Counted from the first letter of the stretch, positions 34,405-43,256 are shown. The stretch is DNA of 64,000 nucleotides from CAYSYM01 sp964435115 (GCA_964435115.1 CAYSYM010000015.1:1-64000), one strand, 5' to 3'. The notes: generated by a model not told the origin, from the sequence alone. Made by a program: numbers and translations.

Positions 34405-34514
34405 CCGAAGGTCTGGCTGGGCGCTGAGCGGTCAGGGCCGGCGCGGCCACGGCGTGGAGCCGAGCGTGTTGACCGCGCCTCCGCCCGAGTGGGCGGCAGT
34501 TACTCCCCTTCGGG
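34405..34514 (-). ncRNA. yybP-ykoY (Mn2+) riboswitch upstream of the cation exchanger
   Basis: On the minus strand: P1 arm CCGAAGG (34513-34507), then the hallmark AAGGGGAGTA (34510-34501), hairpin CCGCCC-ACTC-GGGCGG (34496-34481), stem GGCGCG (34479-34474), the second Mn-site loop GTCA (34473-34470), closing arm CGCGCC (34445-34440), and finally AGCCAGACC with the P1 partner CCTTCGG (34411-34405). The GGGGAGUA and GUCA loops, the terminal AGCNAGACC and the seven-base P1 match the known family. The following ~155 bases to the gene are the expression platform; CCCCAC/GTGGGG can form a hairpin there. Confidence 0.85.
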
Positions 34515-34527
34515 ACGCTGCACGCCC

Positions 34528-34533
34528 AGTGTA
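34528..34533 (-). promoter_or_regulatory. -10 box of the riboswitch transcript
   Basis: TACACT on the minus strand (34533-34528), placing the start near 34521, just before the P1 stem. No clear -35. Confidence 0.45.
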
Positions 34534-34637
34534 CCGCATCGCGCCCTGCCAGCGGGCCGCCCGTGCGACGCTTCGAGGCAGTGGGGCGCGAGCCCGGCCG
34601 GCGCGGGCGGACGCTGGCCGAAGCGGATCGCCGCCCC

Positions 34638-35648
34638 TCAGCGTGGACCGAGCGTGGAGACAAGGGCACCGGCGGCGGCGAGCGCTCCCAGCAGCTGCAC
34701 CCAGGCCAGCACCCGCCCCACCCGCGTCGCCGACCCGAGGAACGAGGGCCGACCGAGAATGCGACGCCAGGCATCGACGAGGGCACCCAGCAGCGCGCCC
34801 ACCGCCACCACCGCCCGGAGCAGGACGGCAGCCGCCTCCGCTCCCTGCGCCGCCAGCAGGGCCGTGCCGCCCAGCAACCCGACCAGCGTGACGACGAGCA
34901 GGAGCCAGTTTCGGAAGGTGGGGCCAACCCACACCTCCTCGGGCAGGTGCCCAACCGGCTGCCGGCGGAGCGCCCGTATGGCTGGCACCAGCACCAGCCC
35001 GGCGAGGAAGCCGCCGATGTGGGCGAAGTAGGCCACGCCCCCCTCCTGCGCCGGCACTCCGAGCGACGCTACGCCCTGCCCCAGCTGCAACAGGAACCAG
35101 AAGCCGATGAGCAGGAGGGCGGACACCCGCCCCACGGTGAAGAACGGCCCGAAGAGGAGGAGGGCCCGCACCCGCGCGTCGCCGAACAGGAGCAGGTAGC
35201 CCGCCAGCACGCCCGCGATGGCGCCACTGGCGCCGATGCCGGGCACGGTCGACCCCGCCAGCGCGAAGGCGTTCACCAGCCCCGCGATTACCCCTACGCC
35301 GAGGTAGAAGGCCAGGAACGTCAGGTGGCCCAGGGCGTCCTCGACGTTATCGCCGAAGACCCACAGGAAGAGCACGTTGCCGGCGATGTGCAGGAACCCG
35401 CCGTGGATGAACTGCGACGTCAGCAGGGTGATGTACACCGGCGCGGGGACCGGCGGCGGAAGGTCCCGGCCGCTGGTGACCTCTGCCGGCACGACACCCC
35501 AGGCGCGGACGAAGTCGGCCAGGGCCGCATGGGGCAGGCGGAGCTCGAACAGGAATACCAGGATATTGAGCGCCACCAGCCCCACCGTGACGAACGGAAC
35601 GCTCCGTCGCGCCACGTCTGGCTGGTCGGCGTACGGGATCACCGCCAC
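34638..35648 (-). CDS. Rhomboid-family intramembrane serine protease
   Basis: A 336-residue membrane protease. The nucleophile is Ser141 in GIGASGAIAG and the base is His210 in YFAHIGGFLAG; the family's loop region FIHGGFLHIAGNVLFLWVFG is intact. Six rhomboid helices occupy residues 16-225; about 100 further residues add two or three hydrophobic helices of unknown role. It cleaves membrane-anchored substrates near the outer face of the membrane. GTG start at 35648; a second in-frame GTG six bases downstream is an alternative. Confidence 0.93.
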   Translation of the reverse strand: MAVIPYADQPDVARRSVPFVTVGLVALNILVFLFELRLPHAALADFVRAWGVVPAEVTSGRDLPPPVPAPVYITLLTSQFIHGGFLHIAGNVLFLWVFGDNVEDALGHLTFLAFYLGVGVIAGLVNAFALAGSTVPGIGASGAIAGVLAGYLLLFGDARVRALLLFGPFFTVGRVSALLLIGFWFLLQLGQGVASLGVPAQEGGVAYFAHIGGFLAGLVLVPAIRALRRQPVGHLPEEVWVGPTFRNWLLLVVTLVGLLGGTALLAAQGAEAAAVLLRAVVAVGALLGALVDAWRRILGRPSFLGSATRVGRVLAWVQLLGALAAAGALVSTLGPR

Positions 35649-35742
35649 TGGCGCCGCTCCACGACTCTCTCAGCAGCCCACACCCTGCGCTCGCCCACGC
35701 AGCCCGCGTGCCAGGGGGCTGGAGCGCCGGCACGGGGCGGCG

Positions 35743-35748
35743 TAGAAT
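35743..35748 (+). promoter_or_regulatory. -10 box upstream of the DMT-cofD-cofC genes
   Basis: TAGAAT at 35743-35748, 14 bases before the ATG at 35763. No good -35 found. Confidence 0.35.
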
Positions 35749-35762
35749 TCAGGCCACCGAAG

Positions 35763-36788
35763 ATGCCTTCGCCCCACAGAACGAGCTACGCCCGGTCGGG
35801 TCCGGGGGCGCGGCGCGCGATGGCGCGGCTCGAGCACCTGCCGTGGAGCCCCGGCGGGGCGAGGCCGGCCCTCTTCCTCCCACCCCTGCTCATCACGTTG
35901 GCGGCGATGCTCTGGGGGACCGACGGGCTCTGGCGCAGCCAGCTCATCGCCGCGATGCCGTCGTCGTTCACGATCGTGTTCTGGGAACACCTGCTGCTCG
36001 TCGCGGCGACGGGCTGGCTCCCCTGGCGCGACCGGCATCAACTCGCCACGCTCGACGCCGGTGACTGGCTCTCGGTCGCTGTGGTCGGCGTCGGGGCGAG
36101 CGCGCTGGCGACGGTCCTGTTCACCCAGGCGTTCCGGCTCGCGAACCCGAACACGGTGCTGCTGCTGCAGAAGGCCCAGCCGCTGGTGGCGATCGCGCTG
36201 GCGACCGCGCTCCTGCGCGAGCCGCTGCCCGGCCGCTTCTGGCCGCTGGTGCCGGTCGCGCTCCTCGGGACCTACCTGATCAGCTTCGGCGACGCCGGGC
36301 CGATCGCCTCGCTCGCGGCCGCCGGCGACGCGCCGCTGGGCGCGACGATGGCCCTGGGTGCGGCCACCCTGTGGGGCACGGGGACGGTGCTCGGGCGCCG
36401 CCTGCTGGCCAAGCTCGCGTTCCCGACGCTGACCGCGCTCCGCTTCACCGTGGCGCTGCCGGCGCTAGCCGTCTCCGCCGCCCTGTCGGGGTGGGCGATC
36501 CCCGGGCGCACGCAGGTGCCACCGCTGGTCGCGACCGCGCTCCTGGCTGGGCTGCTCGGGCTGCTGCTCTACTACCGGGGCTTGCGTGAGACACCGGCGG
36601 CGGTCGCGACCCTCTGCGAGCTGAGCTTCCCAATCACCGCGATCCTCCTGAACGTGTTCCTGCTCGGTGCGCCCGTTACGGCGAACCAGGTGGTCGGCGT
36701 CGCCCTGCTCTGGGGAGCGCTCGCGCTGATGCGCCACCGCCCCGTGCCAGCCGAGAAGGTCGCCCGCCCGGTGCCCACGGCGGCGTAG
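35763..36788 (+). CDS. DMT-superfamily transporter (EamA domains), first gene of the F420 group
   Basis: A 341-residue protein with two EamA repeats and ten hydrophobic helices (PPLLITLAAMLWGTDGLWRS opens the first; GATMALGAATLWGTGTVLG the second). ATG at 35763; an ATG at 35820 would shorten the soluble N-terminus by 19 residues. It is followed after one base by cofD, so the three genes are likely one operon. Whether the transporter has anything to do with F420 (for example export of a precursor) is unknown. Confidence 0.87.
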   Translation: MPSPHRTSYARSGPGARRAMARLEHLPWSPGGARPALFLPPLLITLAAMLWGTDGLWRSQLIAAMPSSFTIVFWEHLLLVAATGWLPWRDRHQLATLDAGDWLSVAVVGVGASALATVLFTQAFRLANPNTVLLLQKAQPLVAIALATALLREPLPGRFWPLVPVALLGTYLISFGDAGPIASLAAAGDAPLGATMALGAATLWGTGTVLGRRLLAKLAFPTLTALRFTVALPALAVSAALSGWAIPGRTQVPPLVATALLAGLLGLLLYYRGLRETPAAVATLCELSFPITAILLNVFLLGAPVTANQVVGVALLWGALALMRHRPVPAEKVARPVPTAA

Positions 36789-36789
36789 C

Positions 36790-37800
36790 GTGCCCACCCG
36801 GGGTCGCGGCGCCCGGTTCGGCCCCGCCTGGGCCGGCGCGCGGATCGTCGCGCTCGCCGGCGGGGTCGGCGGGAGCCGGTTCGTGCGCGGCCTGCGCGCG
36901 GCCGCGCCGGGCGCCGAGCTGACCGTGGTCGTCAACACCGGCGACGACATCACGCTCCACGGCCTGCGCATCTCGCCCGATGTCGACACGGTCCTCTACG
37001 CACTCTCCGGTCTGGTGAACGAGAAGCAAGGCTGGGGGCCGCGCGGCGACACGTTCCGCTGCCTGGCGGCCCTGGAGCGGCTCGGGGGCGAGACGTGGTT
37101 CCGTCTCGGCGATGTCGACCTGGCGACCCACCTGCGCCGGACGCAGCTGCTGGCGGCGGGATGGACGCCGAGCACGGCCACGGCCGAGCTGGCCGCCCGA
37201 CTCGGCGCCGGCGGAGTCACGATCTTGCCGATGGCCGACGAGCCGGTCGAGACGTGGGTGGAGCTGGCCGCAGACGGGCAGTGGGTCCACTTCCAGGAGT
37301 ACTTCGTGAAGCGGCGGACCGAGGCGCCGATCCGGGCGGTGCGCTTCGAGGGGATCGAGGCGGCGAAGCCGGCGCCAGGCGTGCGCGAGGCGCTCGCCCG
37401 GGCGGACCTGGTCGTCCTCTGCCCGAGCAACCCCTTCGTGAGCCTGGCGCCCATCCTGGCCGTCGCCGGGGTGCGCGAGGCGGTCGCCGCGGCCCGCGCG
37501 CGGGGCGCGGTCGTGGCCGGGGTGAGCCCGATCATCGGCGGCGCGACGGTCAAGGGGCCGGCGGCGCGCATGCTGGCCGAGCTGGGCCACGAGCCCTCGG
37601 CGGTCGGCGCGGCGGCCGTCCACGCCGACCTCCTCGACCTCTACCTGATCGACCCGGTCGATGCCCACCTGGCACCGCGCGTCGCCGCGCTCGGGCCCCG
37701 ACCCGTCGTCGCCGACGCGCTGATGCGCGGGTGGCGCGGCGAGGCGCGCCTGGCGCGGGTGCTCCTGCGCGCCGGGCTGGGCCGCCCCGCGGCCGGGTGA
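36790..37800 (+). CDS. cofD: 2-phospho-L-lactate/enolpyruvyl transferase (F420 biosynthesis)
   Basis: A 336-residue CofD/FbiA. It transfers the phospholactyl or enolpyruvyl-phospho group from the GDP intermediate to Fo, giving F420-0 or dehydro-F420-0. Seen: IVALAGGVGGSRFVRGL at the N-terminus, TVVVNTGDDITLHGLRISPD, and LCPSNPFVSLAPILAV in the second half. GTG start at 36790, one base after the preceding stop. It ends in a GTGA overlap with cofC. Confidence 0.93.
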   Translation: MPTRGRGARFGPAWAGARIVALAGGVGGSRFVRGLRAAAPGAELTVVVNTGDDITLHGLRISPDVDTVLYALSGLVNEKQGWGPRGDTFRCLAALERLGGETWFRLGDVDLATHLRRTQLLAAGWTPSTATAELAARLGAGGVTILPMADEPVETWVELAADGQWVHFQEYFVKRRTEAPIRAVRFEGIEAAKPAPGVREALARADLVVLCPSNPFVSLAPILAVAGVREAVAAARARGAVVAGVSPIIGGATVKGPAARMLAELGHEPSAVGAAAVHADLLDLYLIDPVDAHLAPRVAALGPRPVVADALMRGWRGEARLARVLLRAGLGRPAAG

Positions 37801-38444
37801 CCACCGCCGTCTGGGCGGTCGTGGTCGCTCGCACCGGGCCGACCGCCAAGAGCCGGCTCGCCGCCGTCCTGGGGCCGTCGGAGCGCGCCGCGCTCGCCCT
37901 GGCGATGCTCGCCGACGTGCTCGCCGCCTGCGCCGCGGCGCCGCTCGCGGGCACCGTGGTCATCACCGACACGCGGGCGGGCCGCGACCTCGCCGCCACC
38001 CGCGGCGCGCGGGCGCTGGCCGACCCGGGCGACGGGATGAACGCCGCCGCCACGGCGGGGCTGCGCGCCGCCGCGGCGGCCGGCGCAGAGGCGGCGCTCA
38101 TCCTCCCGGGCGACGTGCCGCTCGTGCGGCCGGACGACCTGCGGGCGGTGGTGGCGGCCGGGGCCGCCGGGCCCGCCGTCGTCGTGGCGACGGACCGGGC
38201 GGGCACCGGAACGAACGGCCTCCTGCTCCGCCCGCCCCGGGTCGTCGCGCCGACCTTCGGCCCCGGCAGCGCCGAACGCCACCTCGCGGCTGGCCGCCGG
38301 GCCGGCGCGCGGCCGGTCCGGATGCTCCGGCCTCACCTGGCGGCCGACGTCGACTCCCCGGCCGACCTCGAGGCCCTCCGGCTGAGTGCGGCCGGGGTCA
38401 CGGCCCGGGCGCTCGCCCGGATCCGGGTGCCAACTGGTGGGTGA
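37797..38444 (+). CDS. cofC: Phospholactate/PEP guanylyltransferase (F420 biosynthesis)
   Basis: A 215-residue nucleotidyltransferase of the CofC/FbiD family, which makes the GDP-activated donor used by CofD. Seen: N-terminal WAVVVARTGPTAKSRLAAVL, AALILPGDVPLVRPDDLRAV and NGLLLRPP. The GTG at 37797 overlaps the cofD stop (GTGA). Whether it prefers phospholactate or phosphoenolpyruvate is not decidable by eye; the nearby nitroreductase fits the PEP/dehydro-F420 route. Confidence 0.9.
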   Translation: MTTAVWAVVVARTGPTAKSRLAAVLGPSERAALALAMLADVLAACAAAPLAGTVVITDTRAGRDLAATRGARALADPGDGMNAAATAGLRAAAAAGAEAALILPGDVPLVRPDDLRAVVAAGAAGPAVVVATDRAGTGTNGLLLRPPRVVAPTFGPGSAERHLAAGRRAGARPVRMLRPHLAADVDSPADLEALRLSAAGVTARALARIRVPTGG

Positions 38445-38454
38445 CGGGCGACGC

Positions 38455-39045
38455 CTACCAGGCACCGCGGTGGACGACCGACGACGCCGGCCGGCGACCC
38501 CGCCGCAGCGAGCGGGACGGCCGGTCCGGCGCCGGGTAGCCGATGGCAACCGCACCGATCGGCGCGTAGGCGTCGGGCACGCCGAAGGCGGCGCGGAACG
38601 CGGCGTGGTCGCGGACGCCGAAGAAGAGCGCGCCGAGTCCGGCGTCGACGGCGGTGAGGAGCATGAGCATGGCCGCGAAGGCCGCGTCCACGTGCCAGTA
38701 CGGCACCGGCCAGCGCCCTTCGTCGCGGTCGGTCCACCCCTTGTCCGGCTCGGCGTACCGATCAAGGTAAGCCTGCTTATGGGCGAGCGGCACGACGACC
38801 AGCGGGGCGTCGTACACACCCGGCCAGCCGTGCCTGGAGAAGGCGCGGTCGGGAGACGCGGCCGCCCAGAACCGCGCCGTCTGGTCCGGCCCGTGGAAGG
38901 CGAGCAGGTCGACACCCTGAGTGAAGCCGGCCGACGGCCCGCGCCGCGCATTGGCCAGGATGCGCTCGACGGCCTCGGGCGGGATCGCTCGCCGCTCGAA
39001 GTTGCGAACCATCTGCCGGCAGCGCACGACGTCCTCGAACTGCAC
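38455..39045 (-). CDS. Nitroreductase-family FMN protein, possible dehydro-F420 reductase
   Basis: A 196-residue nitroreductase: N-terminal FEDVVRCRQMVRNFERRAIP, the FMN-phosphate region NARRGPSAGFTQG, and the C-terminal AIGYPAPDRPSR. GTG at 39045 with GGAGGGG just upstream. It is convergent with cofC. In mycobacteria the nitroreductase domain of FbiB reduces dehydro-F420-0, so this free-standing domain next to cofDC may do the same; the cofE part of FbiB is not in the window. A general nitro or flavin reductase is the alternative. Confidence 0.85.
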   Translation of the reverse strand: MQFEDVVRCRQMVRNFERRAIPPEAVERILANARRGPSAGFTQGVDLLAFHGPDQTARFWAAASPDRAFSRHGWPGVYDAPLVVVPLAHKQAYLDRYAEPDKGWTDRDEGRWPVPYWHVDAAFAAMLMLLTAVDAGLGALFFGVRDHAAFRAAFGVPDAYAPIGAVAIGYPAPDRPSRSLRRGRRPASSVVHRGAW

Positions 39046-39258
39046 GTACCCCTCCGCGCGACTACCACCCCGGCCTGTCAATGGAGACGCATACTGGCTG
39101 GCCCAAGGCGTCCGAACCCGTTGCGTCCAGCCGCCCTTCCCGGTCGGTCCGACTCAGTCGTTGTGAGGAGGAGCCGGGGAGTGATGCGGTCGCTACCGGG
39201 GGGTGCGACGCGTGCCGCTCGAGCCGCGGCGAGCATAGTAGCCCGCGTCGCCGGCCGC

Positions 39259-40650
39259 TCACGAGGCCGGCTCGCCCGAGCGCGCGTCCGACGTCGACGT
39301 GATGAGGAGGACCTTGCCGGTCGCACCGCGAGCGATAGCCGACACTACCTCCACCACGATGGGCGGCACGCGCACCTCCTGGGCGACGAGCGCCTCGCGC
39401 ATGGCGCGCTCAACGGTCGTGCGGGCGGTCTCATCGCGCAGGCCCACGACTCGCACACGGAGGAGGTCCGGCTCCTGCACGACCTGCCACCCCTCAGCGA
39501 GCACGAGGTCCATCACGCGGTGGAACACGACCGGGTTCACCAGCACCGGGTTGCCCGTGACGCCCGGGAACGTCAGCACCTCCTGCGCCTTCCCCTGCAC
39601 GCTCTCGACCAGGGTGAAGGGCCGGCCGCACGGGCAGGGCCGCGCGGCCAGCCGCACGCTGTCGTCGAGCACGTAGCGGATGAGCGGCAGGGTCTGGCTG
39701 CCCAGCACCGTCACCAGCAGCACGTCGCCGAACGTGCCGGCCGGGACCGGCCGGTAGTCGCGGTCCACGACTTCGACGATCAGGCGGTCCTCAAACAGGT
39801 GCAGGCCGGTGTGGCGGTTGCACTCGGCGGCTATGCCGCCGGCCTCCGTGGCGGCGTACTGGTCGAAGAGACGCTTGCCCCAGGTCGCTTCGATCACCTG
39901 CCGCGTCCGTTCGGTGAGCACCTCCGCGCCAGTGAAGATCAGGGCCGGCGCGATGCGCAGCCGCCCCGCGCGCTGCTCCGCCGCCAGCACGCCGGCCACG
40001 CTGGGGTAGGCGACCGCGATCTCCGGCTGGAACGCGTTCAGCGCCGCCACCAGGTGCCGGACGGGCTGGCCGGCGTCCAGCCGGAGCGTGGCCACCCAGC
40101 GGCTGCCGAGCGTGGCCCCGACCCGCGCCGACATGTGCCAGGGAACGGTCGACGCCACGACGGCGATGCGCAGACGCCGCCAGGGCAGCACGGGGTACCC
40201 GGTCCAGTCGTGGCCGCGCGCCCAGGAGGCCAGGAATGCCCCCCACTCCGCCTGGTCGAACAGGAAGATGCCCCGACGTCCGCTGCTGCCCGAGGTGGCG
40301 TTCACCCAGTAGCGGCCGAGGAAGCGGTCGTCACCCTGGAGCGTCGCCACGTGCTGTTCGAGCGCCGCGAGCCGGACCGCCGGGTCGGTCACGAGCTCGT
40401 CGAAGTGCTCCATGAGCGTCGCCTTCGTGAGCACCGGCAGCTCGTTCAGTGGCGCCTGCTCCAGGCCCGCGTGGCTGCGCCGGTAGAAGGGGGAGCGCGC
40501 GCAGGCGAACGCCCGCAGCGCCCGTAAGCCGCGCGTCTGGTGCGCCAGCAGGCGCCGCCGGCTCCAGCGGTCGTGCCAGAGCAGGCGCTGGCGTTCCCAG
40601 AGCACGCGGGCCAGCAGCAGGGCCTCAGGGAGACTGGGCGGGGCGACCAT
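39259..40650 (-). CDS. PaaK-like adenylate-forming enzyme (CoA ligase family)
   Basis: A 463-residue protein of the phenylacetate-CoA ligase/CapK branch of adenylating enzymes. The phosphate-binding loop ATSGSSGRRGIF, the AMP-site motif DQYAATEAGGIAAEC, a GTFGDVLLVTVLG segment and LPLIRYVLDDSVRL are all seen, and CPCGRPF in the C-terminal part is shared with PaaK-like coenzyme F390 synthetases. Given the F420 genes close by, an F390-synthetase-like (adenylated F420) role is tempting but unproven. ATG at 40650. Confidence 0.8.
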   Translation of the reverse strand: MVAPPSLPEALLLARVLWERQRLLWHDRWSRRRLLAHQTRGLRALRAFACARSPFYRRSHAGLEQAPLNELPVLTKATLMEHFDELVTDPAVRLAALEQHVATLQGDDRFLGRYWVNATSGSSGRRGIFLFDQAEWGAFLASWARGHDWTGYPVLPWRRLRIAVVASTVPWHMSARVGATLGSRWVATLRLDAGQPVRHLVAALNAFQPEIAVAYPSVAGVLAAEQRAGRLRIAPALIFTGAEVLTERTRQVIEATWGKRLFDQYAATEAGGIAAECNRHTGLHLFEDRLIVEVVDRDYRPVPAGTFGDVLLVTVLGSQTLPLIRYVLDDSVRLAARPCPCGRPFTLVESVQGKAQEVLTFPGVTGNPVLVNPVVFHRVMDLVLAEGWQVVQEPDLLRVRVVGLRDETARTTVERAMREALVAQEVRVPPIVVEVVSAIARGATGKVLLITSTSDARSGEPAS

Positions 40651-40995
40651 GGACGACCTGGCAGATAGGCGAGCGGTACAACACGTGCCGCCACCGGCTC
40701 ACGCGCCAGGCGCCAGTCCCTCGCCCGGCGCCGGCACCCCGGCGTTCCAGCGCCCAGGGCCGTGCGAAGCACCAACCGCTCCTCGCCAGCCTACCACCGC
40801 CCAGCGTGGGGGCCCGCGCGTTGGCGGCGCGGGGACCCTGAGGGCGTCCGCTCGCACGCGGCGCCGCTTTCCCCTCCCATGGGGCACAGGCGGAGGACCG
40901 GAAGATCCGGAGCGCTCCGCTCCCCCCTCGGTCGAACCTTGCCAACGCCCGGCCCCTGTGCGTAGCATCGGCGCGTCTCGCGCGTCGTTTGCTCG
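40651..40995. other. Divergent intergenic region
   Basis: 345 bases between divergent genes. It contains the promoter of the pentapeptide gene (separate entry); no credible gene. Confidence 0.45.
40939..40968 (+). promoter_or_regulatory. Promoter of the pentapeptide-repeat gene
   Basis: TTGCCA (40939-40944), 18-base spacer, TAGCAT (40963-40968); start near 40975, about 20 bases before the ATG at 40996. Confidence 0.55.
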
Positions 40996-42393
40996 ATGGC
41001 TAAGCAGGTGGGCCACACTTCCGGGGGGTCGTGGCGAACGTCGGCCCACCCGTCCAGCACGGATCGCCCCGCCTCATCCTCGGGGCGGGTGAAGGCGACC
41101 CGGGGCGGCCGCGGCGCAGCGCGGTGGCGGGGCGTGCGTCCCGCCCGCCGTTCCCGGGCGCCGGCGCTGCTGCTCGGCCTGGCGGCGCTGGCGCTGGCGC
41201 TGTGGGGGATCCCCGTCTTGCAGGTGGCCGCCCTCCGCCAGGCTGTCGCCGTGCAGCCAGGGCTCTTGCCGAGCCAGCGCCTCCAGCTCGAACACGCCGT
41301 GCTGGCCACGGAGAACGCCGCCCGCGGCACCCTGGCGGTCATCCTCGGCGGCACGCTCCTCCTGGCCGGCCTCCTGCTCGCCTGGCGGCGGGTGGACGCG
41401 ACCCGCGTGGCGCGCGTGTCCGAACGGTTCACCGCCGCGGTCGAGCAGCTCGGCAGCCAGCGACCGGACGGTTCGCCACGCACCGAGACGCGGATCGGCG
41501 GGCTCTACGCGCTGGACCGCATCGCCCGAGAGTCCAACGCCGAGTCCTGGCCCGTGATAGACGTCCTCACCGCCTACGTGCGCGGCAACGCCCCCTGGCC
41601 CCCGCGCGCGCACGCCGGCGACGGGGGAGCCGACACGCTGGTGGCCCCTCGCGCGGACATCCAGGCCGCCCTCTCCATCCTGGCGCGGCGCCGGCCGCCA
41701 CCCTCCGTCGTGGACGTGCCGCTGGACCTGCACGCGAGCGACCTGCGCGGCGCGAGTCTGGCCGCCGCCCGTTTCGAGGGCGTGAACCTTCAGGATGCCA
41801 ACCTGGACTGGGCTGACCTCTCGCGCGCGCAGTTGCGGGGGGCGAACCTGCGCGCGGCGACGCTGCGCGGCGCGCGTCTGAGCGGGGCGAACCTGGAGGG
41901 CGCCCACGCGACACGTGCCGACCTGGAAGCGGCCCACCTGGACGGCGCGAGCCTGCGGGGCGCCGACCTGAACGCGGCGAACCTGAAGGGCGCCGACCTC
42001 TGGGAGGCCAATCTCACGGAGGCGAACCTGCGCGACGCCGACCTGAGGCGAGCCGACCTGGCGCAGGCCAGGCTGGAAGCGGCCATCCTCTGGCGGGCTA
42101 ACCTGGAAGGCGCCGACCTGGAGGGCGCCGCGCTGGCCGGGGCCCACCTGGAGCGAGCGAACCTGCACGGCGCCACCGGTCTGACTCAGGCGCAGGGCGA
42201 GGCGGTGATCACCGACCACCGCACCATCCTGCCCGACCCCCTGCGACCGCCGCCGGAACAGGAGCCGCTGCTGCCGGCGGCAGCCGAGCCGCCAGTGAGG
42301 CTGGAGCTCTCGCCGGCCGCACAGGCCGCGCTGCTCGAGCTGGCACGCCGCGGCGGGGAGGACGAACGGGAGCTATCTCGGCGTGGGGAGTGA
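40996..42393 (+). CDS. Membrane-anchored pentapeptide-repeat protein
   Basis: A 465-residue protein. Two hydrophobic helices near residues 55-80 and 110-130 anchor it; a cytoplasmic linker (RVARVSERFTAAVEQLGSQR) follows, resembling that of other membrane pentapeptide proteins, and residues ~245-395 are about 28 A(D/N)Lxx pentapeptide repeats (ANLEGADLEGAALAGAHLER and similar) that form a right-handed quadrilateral beta helix. The tail is Pro/Glu-rich. Such proteins are linked to protein-protein contacts or DNA mimicry; function here is unknown. ATG 40996 fits the promoter; a GTG at 41089 is an alternative. Confidence 0.85.
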   Translation: MAKQVGHTSGGSWRTSAHPSSTDRPASSSGRVKATRGGRGAARWRGVRPARRSRAPALLLGLAALALALWGIPVLQVAALRQAVAVQPGLLPSQRLQLEHAVLATENAARGTLAVILGGTLLLAGLLLAWRRVDATRVARVSERFTAAVEQLGSQRPDGSPRTETRIGGLYALDRIARESNAESWPVIDVLTAYVRGNAPWPPRAHAGDGGADTLVAPRADIQAALSILARRRPPPSVVDVPLDLHASDLRGASLAAARFEGVNLQDANLDWADLSRAQLRGANLRAATLRGARLSGANLEGAHATRADLEAAHLDGASLRGADLNAANLKGADLWEANLTEANLRDADLRRADLAQARLEAAILWRANLEGADLEGAALAGAHLERANLHGATGLTQAQGEAVITDHRTILPDPLRPPPEQEPLLPAAAEPPVRLELSPAAQAALLELARRGGEDERELSRRGE

Positions 42394-42496
42394 CCGACTC
42401 TGACAGAATCCACCTGATGGCCTACGCGGGCGCGAGCAGGTGCTCCGACACACGGGGGCGAGACGACTACGACCGGGAAGGAGGACGACCGCCGCC

Positions 42497-42997
42497 ATGA
42501 ACGGTCGTTTGGAGGAGTCGGCCGCAGGCGCGGGCGGCCTCAGCCCGCGAGCCGAGGAGCAGGCGCTGTCTGACCTGGACCTCCCGGCGATCCGGGAGCG
42601 GTGGGCGCGCGTCATCCCCGGGCCCTGGGCCGTGCGGCCCGTCGAAGGAGCCACCGCGCAGGGGATCGCGGTGCCCGAACGGTGCGAGACGATCGTCTCG
42701 ATGAGCGCGCGGCTGGGGCACGAGGTGGTGGTGGCGATCGTGCCGGTCCCCGGGCGGCCGGATGCCGAGGCCATCGCGTGGGCGCGGGAGGACGTGCCGC
42801 GACTGCTCGCGGAGGCGGAGCGGCTGCGCGGCGCAGAGGCCGAGGTCGCTCGTCTCCGCGCCCGGGTGGCCGAGCTGGAAGCCCTGGTGGAGCTGGCGCG
42901 CCAGGTCGGGACGCACGTGGAGCAGCTCATCCAGGCCGCGGTCGACGCGGAGCGGGCCGAGTGCGCGCGCCGGGCGGAGCGCCTCAATCACGCCTGA
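42497..42997 (+). CDS. Hypothetical protein with C-terminal coiled coil, at the edge of the phage region
   Basis: A 166-residue acidic protein. The segment AWAREDVPRLLAEAERLRGA and the following heptad-like stretch form a coiled coil; the layout (short strand region, then AREDVPRLL and coil) recalls small phage-encoded proteins of the Ea22 kind. The ATG at 42497 has AAGGAGG about 14 bases upstream. It converges on, and overlaps by 14 bases, the holin-like gene. Function unknown. Confidence 0.5.
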   Translation: MNGRLEESAAGAGGLSPRAEEQALSDLDLPAIRERWARVIPGPWAVRPVEGATAQGIAVPERCETIVSMSARLGHEVVVAIVPVPGRPDAEAIAWAREDVPRLLAEAERLRGAEAEVARLRARVAELEALVELARQVGTHVEQLIQAAVDAERAECARRAERLNHA

Positions 42998-43256
42998 CCT
43001 GCGCCCGGGCGCCGCTGTAGGCGCCGGCCGCGGCGAGACCGAGCGCGAGGCCGCCGATGGTCGCTTCCAGCCAGGCCCGGCCGGCCGGGCTCCCGCTCGC
43101 GGCGGAGTAGCCCAGGCTGGCCAGGAGTCCCAGGGCGATGGCCAGGGGCGCCGCCCACCGGGTGGGCAGGCCGAGCGCCTTGGCCACTTCGGTCAGGGCG
43201 ACGATGAGCGGGACCACGGCGACGCCGGCGATGGTGGTGGCAGTCGGGTCGGACAT
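42984..43256 (-). CDS. Holin-like small membrane protein
   Basis: A 90-residue protein with three hydrophobic stretches (GVAVVPLIVALTEVAKALGL, AAPLAIALGLLASLGYSAA, ATIGGLALGLAAAGAYSGA) and a basic C-terminus (QVRRD), the layout of phage holins. The ATG at 43256 has CGGAGG eight bases upstream. It is the last gene of the capsid operon, two genes after the amidase, consistent with a holin-endolysin lysis pair. The assignment is by size, topology and place only. Confidence 0.6.
   Translation of the reverse strand: MSDPTATTIAGVAVVPLIVALTEVAKALGLPTRWAAPLAIALGLLASLGYSAASGSPAGRAWLEATIGGLALGLAAAGAYSGARAQVRRD

Noticed and set aside
42497..42997. Phage integrase or attachment site at the capsid operon's edge
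   Set aside because: No integrase, no tRNA gene and no convincing direct repeats flank the phage-like region.
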